A DNA stretch of 64,000 nt, from NCBI RefSeq assembly GCF_015706575.1, contig NW_024037062.1, forward strand, positions 6,568,811 to 6,632,810. Reading direction: 5' to 3'. This DNA comes from Patiria miniata. Lineage: Eukaryota > Echinodermata > Asteroidea > Valvatida > Asterinidae. The position numbers and the translations under genes are program-made. This document shows, piece after piece, positions 22,887 through 37,300 of this stretch. The notes under the pieces were generated by a model, which saw only the letters and a program-made list of their open reading frames with translations, was not told where the DNA came from and did no database searches. The first letter of the stretch is position 1. Each line of letters opens with the position of its first letter.

Positions 22887-23726
22887 CTTTTAGGCCGAAA
22901 AAAAGTTCTGCTTCCGGTTACCCGACCGACCCTATTTTTAGGCTGCGACCCAAAAAATTGTATCGGCAATTCCCCCCCCCCCCAAAAAGAGAAAATAATG
23001 AATGAATAAATAAAAATAAAAACCTGTTGTCTTTTCTGTCTCCACAAAATACCTCTCAACAACCCTTCTGCGTCAAAAAAAAATGCTTGTATTTTTTTCG
23101 TTTTCTTACTTACATTCGCTATTTTTTTTTCAAAAGAAACCTCCGTTATTTTTACAAATTCGCTTTGCACTATAACTAGTTCGCAATTCGATGTCACGGT
23201 GACTATAATCACGAGCGTAAGCTCAATGCGGCGGCGATCTGGTTAATTCACAGAATGATCTAGCTTGTCTGTGTATGTATTTTCCGTGTTGCACTACATG
23301 TACTCGTATTTGGAGTGATACAATGCAGCCTGTTTTTCTCGAAAATTTCGACCGTGAAAACGAGGTCTGCTGGCCGTTGGCCACACATGCACAGTGCATC
23401 ACTCACTTCGGAGTTTTGGCCAGCTTCCCGTCTTGACTAGCGTTGTGCATATGTTGCGAACGACCTGAATTTTCCATTATTTTATTAAGAATTATCGAAC
23501 GTTAATATATTGACAATAATTAAGGTAGGTATATTTTACTTTTTGTGGCCATTTTGTGTATAGCTTTCGTAGTGCAATGGAAATAGTGCAGGCTAAGACT
23601 TCGCATATAATTGAATACCCCATTCAATCTGCATAAAAAAATGGCAAAAAAAAAAAATCCGACCGACCAACCCTATTTTTGAAAGGCATGTAATCGGAAG
23701 CAGAACTCTTTTTTTGGCCTTTTATA
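22887..23726. mobile_element. ~840-bp element with long terminal inverted repeats
   Basis: Left arm 'taggccgaaaaaaagttctg' plus 'cttccggttac' is mirrored at 23665-23720 ('gtaatcggaag', 'cagaactctttttttggcc'). It lies in a 1.5-kb stretch (about 22840-24345) of unit 2 that is absent from unit 1, where 'gcttaacc' runs straight into 'tttaagagtattgtatttt'. Confidence 0.65.
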
Positions 23727-24967
23727 AGAAAATGTTGTATACCAGATTTGCTAATATAATAAAATAAGCTATATTGGATATTTGAACAGTTTCATGCAAA
23801 ATGTATTGGAATTTTAAAGTCCTATGCGGAAAAAAAATGTTTGCAGTGCATACTGAATAATATTCGTCCATGGGTTTACGAAGCGATTTTGAGTGGGGAA
23901 ACTCTTTTGTATTGACTCAAATTCACCCACTTCAAATTGCGTCCTCTTATTGTGTCCATCATACTTCAACAAGGATAATAGTTTGTGAGGCTTGAATTTA
24001 TTATCCAAGTTTCAGGTGCACTTTCATCCGGAGATTGGCAAACCTTGGTGCTTTCCGGGTCCAAAAAAAAATGTCCTGTGCAAAATGTCTGACATTTTCC
24101 AGAGAAAATGTTGAAAACACCCGTTTGTTTACATATTGCTCGTCAGAAATTTTTGCCTCTCCTTTCAATTATTTCAATTAGTGAACAAAGCCATTGAATT
24201 TCAAAGCAAAAGTGAAAACGTCACTTTCACGGTAGTGTTGTGTGCATGGTACTTTTTCTACTTGTCATCAATCTTTCCAATGATTATTATTTCGTGAGCT
24301 ATGCGTTTTTAGAGCCCAAAAGATCGCAACCGGCCAAAAGTGCACATTTAAGAGTATTGTATTTTGAGTGAAAACAATTTCATGTTCTAGCAGGTCTTCC
24401 AAAATACAATTTTCACAATTAACTTCTTGAAAAAAGGGATACTACAAAATGAAAATACATGCCATTGTGTATTATCACTGATTAAGCCAATAAGAATCTA
24501 AAAAAATCTGGAAAAAAAAAACCTGTTAACCATCAGTTTTTATACAAATAATTTCTTTTGTCGGCATCAATATAGCACGGGAAACTCCTGCCTCTAAAGC
24601 TCATTGGGACATTTGACAACTCAAAACTGAGGAAGAGTCTATATCTTAAATATGGGTTAACCGTTAGACTGGTTCCGGGTCCCTCCATCATAGCCCTTAC
24701 TCCGAATGTAGGAGGTGGGAACAAGTCCGGACGTCCATATTAGGGACTCAGGAGGAGCACTTAAAGTGCAAGTCTCTTTTGCTTTTGAGCATTTGTTTTT
24801 AGATTAACAACAAAATCTATCAAGAAGGGTGCATAACAACTATTAAACGTGTTGAATTTGCAGCTAAGTGGATACTAGACATTTTGGGAACAAATGCAAC
24901 ATTAATGGAGTCTTTTGTAAATGGACTGCGTTGCTAGCGCACGTACAGAACAGTGCACATATTAATA

Positions 24968-25310
24968 AAATAATCACCTTCAAAGAATGTTTCTTCCGAA
25001 TGATACCATTTCAGGCAGGGAACTTGTTACGAGTTCTGTCTTCGTTTTGAGCGAGGATTTCTTGTTAAAATCGGTTGGTACATTTCTAGGTAATTGCAAC
25101 AGTGTTGCTATGTGCCTTAATTTTTTGAATGGAGCATTCTGTGCCTGATGTGGGCAGACCTTTATAAAATCACCTTCAAAGATTGTTTCTTCCGAATGAT
25201 ACCTTTTCAGGCATGAAACTTGCTACCAGTCCTATCTTCCTTTTGAGCGAGGATTTTCTTGTTAAATCGCTAGGTACGATTCGAGGAAACTGCAAATGTT
25301 CCTATGTGCC
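24968..25310 (+). repeat. Local tandem duplication downstream of gene 2
   Basis: Positions 24968-25125 and 25166-25310 are copies of a segment with 'tttcttccgaatgatacc' and 'gagcgaggattt'; unit 1 has one copy at about 3935-4075. It lies just 3' of the gene 2 stop codon, possibly in the 3' UTR. Confidence 0.7.
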
Positions 25311-25372
25311 TTTTTTGTCGAATTTCCAGCGAGCACTTGAGCAAGGTTTTCCCAAGCTAGCATCGATGGAAT

Positions 25373-28300
25373 TTACTCCTTAATTGTGCAGCCGAGGACT
25401 TCAAAGCGCATGCAGCAGTGTCCATGACACTGAGTAGGCAGGATACGCAGGAACCTGGCCTGGAAAGCCTTCGGGAAAGTGGTGGTCACGTGGGTGTTTC
25501 TGTCCGAGTTTCCAGGGAACTGTGGAGTAAACGATATGAACACGATTTTGAAACCAGCGTTGAAAGGTTAACGGGGATGAGTTTTCCATTGCAGTCACAC
25601 GGTTTTAACAGGATGGACAGAGGGAGGGACAGAGGACAGAGGGTCATATGGCATGTATACTCATAGATTTCAGGGTTTTGTAGAATCAGTAAAATAAATA
25701 CAGATTTAAAGTATTTAAAACACTAAAGCAAGACAACAGATTTGTTGATTCAGTAAATGGTTGGAAGGAAACATAAGTCGATCTGACAACAAATCCCAAG
25801 GTTACCTTTTGTTCCCTTCTCATTACAGCCCTACTTCTTTTTTTTCCATTTACTTTTAAATTCAAGAGATACGAGGGATTATGTTCACTTGGGACTTGAA
25901 CCCACGACATTGTGCTGGTTGGAATCTGATCTGGCTTTCCTTTTCATCCAAATCTGCGCACATCAACAGGAGGTCGTGGGTTAGAGCCCTGGCCAACCGA
26001 CTGAGTAAGCTGTGAAGTTTATCTCACAAACCCTCTGACAATACTTTACAAGTATTATATTCACTGTGTGGACTTCCAAACAAAAGAGGTCCACATAAAC
26101 CATGTAGCAGCGACGTTGTGTGGATTTATCCACGTCCACACAATGTTTTCCCCTCTCTGGAAAACAGGTTTAGAGGCATTTTTGGGTAAGGTTTATCCGT
26201 GGCAAAATGAAGAGAAACACCAAAGGGAATCATAGAAAACAAATTGGGTTGAAAAAAATTTCACAGTGTGAGTTAAATTAGTTTTTTTTTTCCACAGGTT
26301 TTTCTTAACTACGCGAAAACAAATGAATGTCTGCGCACTACGTATGTAACGCAAACAAGTCAGAGTAAACAGTGTTTATGAAATTACATTGGTGAAAGGG
26401 CAAACTGAGCGATGTGACTATACCTTCATTGGTGAACATGATCCATCATTAGTGACGTCAGTCCAATCTACGCCATCATCGCTGAAGGCTACTTTGAAAT
26501 CTGTCACCCATTGGTCAAAGTTACCATAGTTATAATCCCCGCGCCCCTGAGTGATAACGTCAGTGATGATGACACTACCGAGGTCGACTTGGACCCATGG
26601 ATTTGGGTCACGGTAATTACACCAGGCTGCGGACCCTCTTGTGGCTGCAGAGTAAGCAGATAATCAAACCTGCTAAGCATAAAATTCCGCTTAGCAAATG
26701 TATGCACTAAAAACTGAGAACCTGCCACAAGCCTTACACCAGGCTACACTTGCAAAGCGGATAATAAGGAGAAAGCATCGCATGGCTAATTTCATGCTCA
26801 TCAACAAACGGGAGGAAAACAGTCACAAGCAATGCACATACTTTTTGGTGGTAACACTTCTTCCCTTTATGCATGGGCGTGGCCAGGATTTTTTCTAGAG
26901 GGGGCAAAAATTCTTTTTTTGCAAAAAAAATCTTGTATTTATCAACACATTCTCGATTTATCAGTTTTAGAGGGAGGCAGGGACATTTTGCCTCCCCCCC
27001 CCTCAACTCATTAAATTTACACCACTTTGTCTTCGCGCCTCTTTTTCTTTTCTTTTTTTTTCATTTTTTTTTCTTCATTTTATTTTCTTTTTTTTTTGCT
27101 TTTCCGGGAGGGGGGGGCCAAGTGCCCCCTTGCCCCCCCCCTCGCGACGCCCATGCCTTTATGTGATTTATATGTTGTGCTGAGCGCCTGTATAGGTGTC
27201 AACCAATGAGGAACTTACGCGACTTGTGAAAGCTGTGAAACTTTCTGACCACAAAATGTGTTATGATAACATTGATTAAAATTGATAAAAAGTCTTATTT
27301 TTTTTGTGTGCATTTTTGTCACCTTTAACGAATTATTTGGTTTGAGTTGCCTTATTCTTTATCCCATGTTGAACAAAAATAAAATTACCTTCAAGGTTGA
27401 GCCGAGCCCTGGTGGGTCCGAAATGGGCCGAGTTCCTCCACATTGACGACACAGTGATGCTTGCATCTGGGATGCGTCCATCTTCCATCCCTAAGGGTCC
27501 TACGTCAGAGCACTCCAAAATATCTGTCGGAGAAGAGGGAAAAAATCAATGAGGGTGGGAGGCGGTTTATTAAAACAATCACAACCATTTTTATTGATAT
27601 GACGGCGGATTCCACCTTCTCCTGATCTTTGAAACGTGATATGAGACTTGATCACTTTATAATCCAATGTATTACATGAAAAGGAAACTACCAGAAAGGC
27701 CTTGGCAATATTGCATTCTAAGATACTTATAAAAAACAATAGTGGCTTCTGTGGCCCAAAATGTTTGAAACAACACTAATATTTGTCTTATTATTGAACA
27801 CCACGACTGAATCACCCCCTTTATCGGTACCTCCATGTCTCATATCGTTTGAATATTTTTACTGCTTCCAAATATCATCGCTCCCTGTCACTTTCCAATC
27901 AGGAAGATATACATAAATGTACACACTATGAGGTCTCAGCAACTCTCTTGTTGGCCCCATTCTACTGGCCTTGCATAAAGTGTGAAATCATCGTTCAAAT
28001 AATCCACGAAAGAGAAAAATTATTAAATTCATATTTATTAACCTATCAACAATACTGGCAAGCAATGACACAGAAAGCACTGGATGACTGTGTTCCTTTG
28101 GGTATATTCCGGCGGTTAATGTATTATTAATGACATAACATAACATACAGAAAGGCTTCAGTGACCACGCTTTTAGTGAACATATTTGTCCTTGAGTACG
28201 GCAGCCTTTATTTGGGGGATCCGGCACCACCCGGTCACCGTTTTAGAATCGTACGAGCTTTTCTTTCTTCTTCCGGACGATAATTCTCGGCCACTTTTCT

Positions 28301-31300
28301 TCAAACCGTTCACAGCAGGAACTTGAAACTTGGAATGAAAATCAAAACTGATACAAAGGTCACGTCATCATGACATTATCTGGTATCAATTACAAAAGCG
28401 TCATTTTTAACTCATTGACAAAATAAACAATCACGTTAATATAGGTTTTCCCGGGCAATATTCCCAAGTATTCATTCATTCATTGTAACGTCTGTGTCAT
28501 TCAATTTTGATTAAAGTTAAAAGATCACGCATGTCGTCATTCGACCATCAAAAAGAATCATTCATTTTCACTATCCCAGCAATATGTCGTCTTTTCGCTT
28601 CACTAAATTAAAAGTATCGTCTTGTTCATTCAATTTCATCTGAACTAGCAGTAAGGGGTTGATCGGAAATTCCTTTTTTTTTTTATTAATGGGCAAACAT
28701 ATGTTACATTTTGTCAAGCATCTGTTTACTTCCTGCATGTCCGTATTCCTTTAAAATTCTAAATTATCTCAGCATAAATTACAGGTTTTCCCGGCCAATT
28801 TCCTGAAATGCTCATTCACTTCTGAAAATCGGTCGTTCATTTTCGTCTAAATTTGAGAATCGCTCGGAACACTCGTTTCATTTTCGCTACCAGAACAGTC
28901 GATTCCATTTCAGTTCAATCAATTAAGTGATTGAGCAGCACCTTTCGTTTATGTCCATTCAGATTCGTTTACAAGACTTCTATTTCGCTTTAAGAAGGCG
29001 ATTTCAAACATTGACCATTCTATTTCACTTTTAGTTTAATGACATCGGCACCAGATACAATTGGTGGTTTCTTTTTCATTAACCGTCAATCAATTAGCTG
29101 TACCTGAAATCAATTTAGAAAAGGTATGCTTGCGTGAATGAATGCACATGTAACGTTATTGGCAGTCTGTTTCTCAAAACCGAATGTATGGACAGTAAAA
29201 ACGATTGAACTTTCGTTGAACTGAAAAGGGATGAATAAAGACATGCATTCAAATTCAGACGAAAAGGAAAGACCGATTTTCAGAAGTGAATGAACATTTC
29301 AGAAAATTGGCCGGAAAAACCTATACTTTTGATTCCGGATCATAAAGACGCTTGATCTTTACTTTCTGTGCTACCGAAAAGTGCAATGAGAAATGAATAT
29401 AATAACTTGAATACGAAAACATCTTCCTACAATCAAACACAATTGATTATACATAAATGTTTAACGTGGGATGTAAAACACAATCAATACCATGATGACA
29501 TCACTACTTGAAAGACCACCCTCTAACAGCAAGTGAAATAAAAGATTTCTTTTTAACTATAGGTTTTCCCGGCAAACGTTCAGAAGTTAATGAACATTTT
29601 AGGAAATTGGCCGGGAAAACCTATATTTGCTAACTTGTACCATATGGAGTCTTAAGACGACCACAACTATTTGGCGAAGTTTCCGAATTTTCACACGTTA
29701 TTTACGTTAGGCATCCTAAAGCTATATAAACTAAACCAGATAAATCCTAAACCAGATAAGGCGTAAAATATACGTACACCTTCACGTCCGGGTAATTGTT
29801 GTATTAGGGGGAAGTTCTTTTCATATGATCTTGCATATGTATTTCTTCTTAAGTAAATCAACATTCATTGTGCACATGTTTTGACTTTCGACAGAACATG
29901 TATACACATGCTGTGAACATGTACATGTACATTTGTACTTGTATGAGTACTGTGCAGAATGTTCGCGCCATAGAGTTATATTAAAAACAAACTAGAGAGC
30001 GCACTCATCACTTGACCCCGTGCTGGCAAGGACATTTTGTAAGTGGGCAAAGCACATGCGCACAACACATAACGTTCGGCAAAACAGCACGGTAAAACAA
30101 GGCATCGTCGGGGGGGGATTGATAAGTGGAACCAACAGTGAAAAAAAATTACCCTCCTCTTGAAATATTTGCGTATCTGAACAGAAATTAATCCACATTT
30201 GCAGACTTGCTGGATCTTCCTGTGGATTGCGATGGCTTTTTTTTTTTCATTTTCAATTTTTGACTTTACAGGAATTCCATGACGTCTGTTTGCAGCGCTG
30301 GCTGTAATAAAACCTGTTGATCTAGGAGCCTTAGCATTCATAATGTTTTATTTTTTTCTCAGTGTGCACTACACTCTGATGCTTTCTATTTTGCCTTTGA
30401 ATATTCCTGTTTGACATGGTATTTGGAAATGTTACTGATTAACTTGAAAACAGAAAAACATCAGCCAGATGACTAGTTGCGCCCCCCCCCCCCCGATTAG
30501 TTTCATGTTTCCTGGGTCACTTCGTCCATCAGAGATCCTGTTCATATTTGCTATAAGGCCAAAAAAGAAAATATTCGGTCTCTGGTCAGACCAAAGTTCC
30601 GGAATTGACGCGAGGACGCGGCATTTTTTTTTTTTTTGCTTTTTTTTTTTCTTCAAGCTTGGATTGTACAGACAAGGTGGGGTACTATTTCGCTTTTTTT
30701 GGTGTCCTCATGTACACTGGTGTCCTCCATAATTTGCCTTGGTGCTCTCGATCATTTGCCTTGGTGCAATTTCCCATTCCTTGGTGCTCTTTGTTAAAAA
30801 AAAAAATGAGGAGGTGCGGCAATAGAGGGCGCCGTTGGAGCTACCGCGGAACATTTTGGAAAAAAAAATTGACACGCATGATTAAAATCGACGCGCGCGC
30901 TGACCAGAGACCGACTTATTTTTTTTTGGCCTAAACCTAGGGAAACCGCAAAGATTTTCTAATACTGCAGACTGTCGGATAGCTCTACAAACATGAAACA
31001 GACTGAGGGCTGTAAACAGCCAACACCGCGAAAGATACGCATTGCAGTCAATCCTAAAGTGTGCACATCCGGGTATTTTTTGCCCACTTACAAAATGGCG
31101 GCGAGGACTACTGCCTGCGTTTTGGCGGTCATAACCAAGAATTGGTTCGGTGGTTTCTGTTTGGTTAATTGTTTTGGGGATTTGAGTACTACATGATCAT
31201 GCGTAATTCTAGCCCAATTAAAATTGCTGAAGATACTCACCGACAAGAAACTACCGAACCAATTCTTGGTTATGGCTGCCAAAACGCACCCCAGGGTGGC

Positions 31301-34300
31301 ACGTCTGCATTGTGCGTGCGGTATAGTGAATGCGCGCTCTACTTTTTATAATATAACTCTATGGTTCGCGCATTGTTTCGGGGCTGAAGTGGCACGCGTG
31401 TTAATGTGGCGCTTCTACTTCTGAAAAAAATGTTAGTGATGGAATGGAGAGGGTTTGCACCGATTCTTCTGGATATAGATTGATGTAAAGTCCAACTTGA
31501 GTCAAAGTCTACATCATGAATGTAGTTTGCCCCAGGAGGAACTGAGACGAAACACTCAGTAGGGAGTCCATTGGTTTGGGCCGAGTAACTATAACCACGC
31601 AACAATTAGTCAATTTCAAACCGTGCTAATAAGTATCCTGATATCCGGAGGAATACTGACTCTTTTTATCAAAAACATTAATACAGAACTTTCCATTCAT
31701 TTAGATGAACTAAGAATGAATTTTCAACTTTAGCTTTCCATATATCGACCGATTGCGCCTAACATTACCGTGCGCCGCCACTTTTCTAATTGATAAATCC
31801 TAGCTGTTTTTGTCAGAACTTTATTAATAGAAATGGTACAGACTAGTAGTACACACACGTACCCAGAAATTCACACTTTTATTGCAACAGTGGTACCAAA
31901 CGAAATGATAAAAAGCTATCCGCACCTTTCCGCAAGCATTTTTAAAGGTCGGGTACAGAGGCAAAACGAGAAATTTTAGTAAAAACGATCGCGATGTTTT
32001 TTGTGTAGCGGCAACTAGACTGACAGTCTACTACTGCATGTTATTGTACGCATTGGTCCATTGCCAGATGTACATGTAGTCTGGCACGCGATAACAGTAA
32101 TAACCCGTGCACACTTATTCCGTGTTGCTGCGTTGTGTGGAGCGGGATCAGAACTATACTTTGCCCGTGCCCAACGGAGGGCCGTCTGGCATTGTCTGGT
32201 CGCATCGCGGTGTTTGCTCGGCGCACACCTGGACAGTTCGAAGGTCCGGGGGTGAATCGTAACTTTTTTGTTATCAGTGGTAAGAACCTGATTCAAAAAT
32301 CAAGTTATTGTTTATTTAATGGGAATTCCTATGATATCAAACATTTCGAAAGGTTTGAAACATTTATATTCATGAAACATGTTGAAAGTAAATACAGTAA
32401 TTCTTACAGAATTGAAATTCCAAATTTAGCAATTTAAAAGGTTGTATCTCTAAAGTAGAAACACCTATCAAGCTGATTCAAACACCATTGATTTTATTGT
32501 GTAATGTTGTTTTCAGTGATACACAAATGAATGATATTTCTTTGAAAAACCAAATGAAATTCAATGGAACCCCTGCACTCAGTAAGGACAAAATTAAAAT
32601 GTTGAGAGGGCGAAAGCACGAGGCAATGACGGGCGACGGAAGGAGCGACGTTCAGGCACAAAAATCTGCAAGATAAAAAGGACGACGCGACGGGCACGAC
32701 GTAATGATGCAACGGTGCAGTCGTGCCATCGCCTCAATCAGTGGCCGGAGTCGCGTGTTGAAGAGGCGATGCACTTTGTCATCAATGGTACACCATAGGT
32801 TAGAATCTCCGTGATTCTTCAAACGTTCGATTTGTTTCCCGAACGCAGCTTAAAAGAATATGATGTCCTTAAAGGAATATAGAACGCTTGAATAGCATTT
32901 AGGGGCACTGAATATTCCTTAACAAAAGCCTATTGTTTTGCGCTTGTTTCTTGTAAACAAAGCGTGATGTCATTAGGTCTTAGGCATAATTATTACAATC
33001 CGCTCCGTTCACAAGTACCCCCTCACCGGCAAAGAGAGTACAGTTGGGGGTGACCGACTGATATGCCATCTTGCCTGAATGCAATTAATTTGATGCGAAG
33101 CGCGACCTCTGCGTGTAAATAGAACAATTCCCTTGGTGTACGTGCGTCACACACAAGGAACAGTGCGCGTCAACAAGTGAAATGTCCCGCCCATGGGACG
33201 TCGTTGCTAGGTAAAAGGGCGCCCTCTTTTGGTAGCGCACGGAGCTCATAGGTCTATTCTCAACATGACAGTTGAAGTAATCATGTCACTTGGTGGTCGG
33301 TCGGTCTGTCTGTCTGTCTGTCGGGCTGTCGGGCTGTCCGTTCTGACCAGACCACCCTTGTGGGGTGATGTTCCTTTCAGAACACATCACCCCACTTTTT
33401 ACACAATGGAAAAACATCACCCCAGAAGGGAATCTTTAGAAAAAGGGATAATGGGAACACAATGCTATCACCCCACAAGTCCGTCTGGCTAGAACGTCCG
33501 TCCCCAAAAATTGACCAAAAATAAATGACTAATTTACCAAATGCTGTGGTCATACATGCACTTTTGCTGACAGTTTTCGGAACAGCGATTATGTTCGATC
33601 GATGCGCATGCGCGTTTATTTCCACAAACGAGGGATGATTTACGTCACACCTACTGCAGGTTTTCCAGGCCAATTTCCAAATTTTTCGTATCAGTTTCAT
33701 TATCAGCCATTCAATTTCGTGTGAGTTTTGCACATGTGGTCAAATTGGGGTCGATTTTTCATTTGGGGGCATTCAATTTCGTTTTCAGGCAGCCAAAATT
33801 TGGCACTGAATGTTCATTTTCGTTTTGGGGCATTCTCTTTCGTTTTGGTACATTCAAGACTTACTTTGTAGCATTCTTAAATTAAGTCTTTGCAACCTTT
33901 TGTCGTTTGACACATTCAAATTAGCGAACGTCGGTGGGCATATAAATCCCGGTACATACCGTTTTGGATTTCCTTTAAAACAAAAACCGTAAACCAACCA
34001 TTGACCATTTTATCGTTTTACAAATTTGTAAAACGGTCAAACGGTATTAAGATAAATAAGGTTATTCCGTTTGATCAGTTAAGTAAAATTCATTACAGCA
34101 TAACAATCAATGATTTTATATTACAGTTTTACACAAATAACTTTAAAAAAAAACCAGCAAAGCGGTCAGTATTGAATACAGACTGTTTTTTTTTTTAATA
34201 TTTCAGTGTCACAGTTAACTTCACAGTCCGTGGTGCTTTTGTTTGTGGCGGTGGGCAAGGGGGTGGAGCTAGGGAGACCATGCCGTGCACGAAGAAGTGT

Positions 34301-37300
34301 TACTGTATGGTTATTGGCATAATTAATGCGTGGTGTGATTCTTGGCATGACCCTGAAGGCCCCACCTACGGTGCTTAAAGAGCTGCAAGCAAAAATGGCG
34401 CTGAAAATTTCAAGGAGGACATTTCACAATGGATACAGGATGGTAAGACGTGTGAAGAAGTTGCAGATATGTTGAAGGAATATCGGCGCGGCTCTTCAAT
34501 AGCCAATATTCGCAAATTCTGTCGTGAGAACGACATAAACTTAATATAAGGAGGACAATTTCCCCGGCAGTGACTCGATCCCAAGGACACATTAACATTC
34601 CAAGGTGCCTTGCTTAATCAAAAAATGGTCGACAAGATTATTGACCGTTTTGTCATTGTCACGTTTGTGTAAAACAGCACTCTAAAAATAAAGCAACTAA
34701 CCGTTTATCGTTTTGTACAATTAAAAACAACAACAAAAAGGTAGTTTTTTTTCGGTGATTTAACACCGTTTGACCGTTTGACTAAACTGTAAAACGACAA
34801 AACGGTCATTGGTTCGTTTACTTTTTTGTTTTGGAGGAAATCCAAAACGGTAAAACGAAATAACGGTATGTACCGGGATTCTTATAGCGTATTACCATGG
34901 TTTTTGTTTCTTATTCGTTTATGGGCAATCACTTTCATCCTTTGGTCATTCAAATTAATCAGATGTTTTAATTGATATATTTTCCCATTTTCCTCCGAGG
35001 TTAAATATTCCCCCCCCCATAAAAAAAAAAAAAATCGGACTGTCAAATTTAAAAATGTAACAAATTAACTGATATGAGGAAAACAAGTTGTACCAAAATA
35101 ATGAAAAGAAAAGGGCTAAGATGATTTCTTTTTCACTGTTGATCTGTTCTACTTTTTTGAACGTTTGATCAAGGGCCTTTTGTTAAAAAAGACGATTTCT
35201 TGATGTAGGTCTGTTTGATATTGGTTGTAACATCGGGAACACTTCTCTTGCTTGGGTAATTTCTTAAATGTTTTCTTGCGAATGTCTGACCGAACAACCT
35301 TATTTGCAAGTTTTATTTTCCATTTTGATGGGTGTTTTTGGTGCCTTCTCCGTTTTTATGCTAATGCAAAGTTTCATATTCATTAGAAAACACGGCTATT
35401 TCAGCAAAAAAAGTTGCTAGAATTTTGGATATTTTGCTGTCATAAATTTCTTTAATTTGGTGATTATATGATGTGTCAGTACATGGCAGTAAGCCAATTA
35501 CCAACCCTTTCCCACAAATGATTTCAATTAGCAAATTTTGGATGAATAATTTGAAAGAAAATCCCTAAACTGAACAGTGTCTTCCTGAAATGACATCACA
35601 GTAACAGCATTAGTCCGGAAAAACATGGAAAATTTTAAATGTTTGAAGAAGTGGACATTTGCAATAAGATTAACCCAAAAAGTGTTGTCAAATGTGTAGT
35701 TTTCTTACATTTCACAGAGTTGCGCAAAAAGAGTTCATGAGAAAAATTCCTTGCACATACCCTTTAATTAAGAAAGAAAGTCAATCTACGGTTTGAAGTC
35801 ATCAAATATGATTTACGCTAAGGAATACGGACACGTATGAAGTCTTAAAAGATGTTCGACAAAATGTAAAACATGTTTGCCCATTAATGAAAACGAATGC
35901 CCGATCAACCCCTTACTAATGGTTAAGACGAAATTGAATGAACAACGCGATATTTTTAATATGAATGCATCTTTGATAGGGACGAGTGAAGCTACAAGGC
36001 GATAGAATGCTCGGATAGTGAAATTGAAGGATTCTTTTTGATTGTCGAATGCCGATCTGCACGATCTTTCAATTTCAATCTAAATCGAATGAGCCAGGCG
36101 TTAAATTGAATGAAAACTTGGTGAAATTGGCCGGGAAAACCTATACATCTTTTAATTTAACACTTTCACATTAACCTTATTTTCAAGTTTTTATTTTTTT
36201 TTTCATTATGAGGGGTGTTTTTGGTGCCTTCTTTGTTTATATGCTGATGCAAAGTTCCATATTCATGAGCAAAACGTTGATATATTCCGGGCAGATTAAT
36301 GTTACATGGCTATTTCAGCACAAACAAGTTCCTGGAATTTTGGGTATTTTGCCGTCATAATATTCTTTCCTTTGGTGATTCTTTGTTTAAGTATACATGC
36401 ATGGCAGTAAGCCAATGAGCAATCTTTTCACACAAATGTTTTCAGTTAGCAAATTTCAGGTGAATAATTTGAAAGAAACCCCTAAACTGAACAGTGTCTT
36501 CCTGAAATCACATCACAGCACCAGCGCCATGAGTAATCCGGAAAAGCATGGACATTTTTAAATGTTTAAAGCCCCTGTCACACCTTTGAGTATCCTAATT
36601 CCTTATAAGTTCCTTATCGAAAATTTTCAATACGCAGCCGTACGCTCAATTAATGTCGAAATGTTTTGATTACTTTGACTTATGTGCGACGCACATCTAG
36701 CGTACAAGTAACGAATTCAGCGCATCCACTGCGTATGAGATGCGTATGAGTTGCGTATGCAGTGCACAACATTATATTTTAGGCTGCGAATAGGTCAGTA
36801 TGCAGTGCGCATGCCGAGCGTATTTCGGACGCACCCGACTTATGCCGACCGCATGCTTGACGCACGTCTGAGCGTATTCCCTTCGCATTTCCGCCGCTCG
36901 CCGTTCAGCGTGCGTTGCATCTGCGCTGCAAGTACGCTATGTATACGTCCGATACAGGCGGCTCATATGCTGACGGGGTGCGTCACGAACACATAGCGTA
37001 CTCGTAACGCACTCGACCGATGTGGGACCAATGCGCTGCGTATTTATAACTTATGACCTGTGTAACAGCGTACGCAGCGTAGTTTTGTGCATGCCCAAAA
37101 CTATCCTGCGTACTGGGCCGTACCATGCGTATATCTGCGTACATAAAACCTACACAAAACGATAGAGATGCATATGAGGTGCGTATTGTGCGTACGACTG
37201 CGTGTGAAAAAAATGTCAATGCGCAACTCATAAGGAATAAGGATACGCAGAAGTGTGACAGGGCCCTAAAGACGTGCGCTTTGCAATAAGACTAACCAAA

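Larger units (their letters stand above)
20080..27640. repeat. Segmental duplication unit 2
   Basis: Second copy of the unit, carrying exons 2-4 of gene 2. Its left edge coincides with the right terminal repeat of the element at 18523-20082. It contains unit-specific insertions at 21240-21538, 22565-22706, about 22840-24345, 26063-26352 and 26872-27155, and a local duplication at 24968-25310. Confidence 0.8.
29958..31374. mobile_element. 1.4-kb inverted-repeat element with nested insertions
   Basis: Left arm 29958-30004 (cgccatagagttatatt, agagagcgca) mirrors 31331-31374. Homology between the arms resumes at 30031-30049 (ttttgtaagtgggcaaa) and 31078-31097. Two further inverted-repeat units sit inside, at 30557-30934 and 31117-31287. 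Confidence 0.65.
33652..36146 (+). mobile_element. 2.5-kb TATAGGTTTTCCC-family element (longest copy)
   Basis: Left end caggttttccaggccaattt, right end gaaattggccgggaaaacc followed by tata. Both subterminal regions carry repeated 'cattcaatttcgttt' or its complement. No transposase-like frame was found. A different element (33946-34880) is inserted in it. Confidence 0.6.

Noticed and set aside
25870..26010. tRNA gene
   Set aside because: A-box- and B-box-like words are on opposite strands or in the wrong order and no cloverleaf forms; at most SINE debris.
31088..31196. Gene start ATGGCGGCG... on the plus strand
   Set aside because: The segment is the arm of a hairpin insertion mirrored at 31246-31287, so the apparent coding start is repeat sequence.
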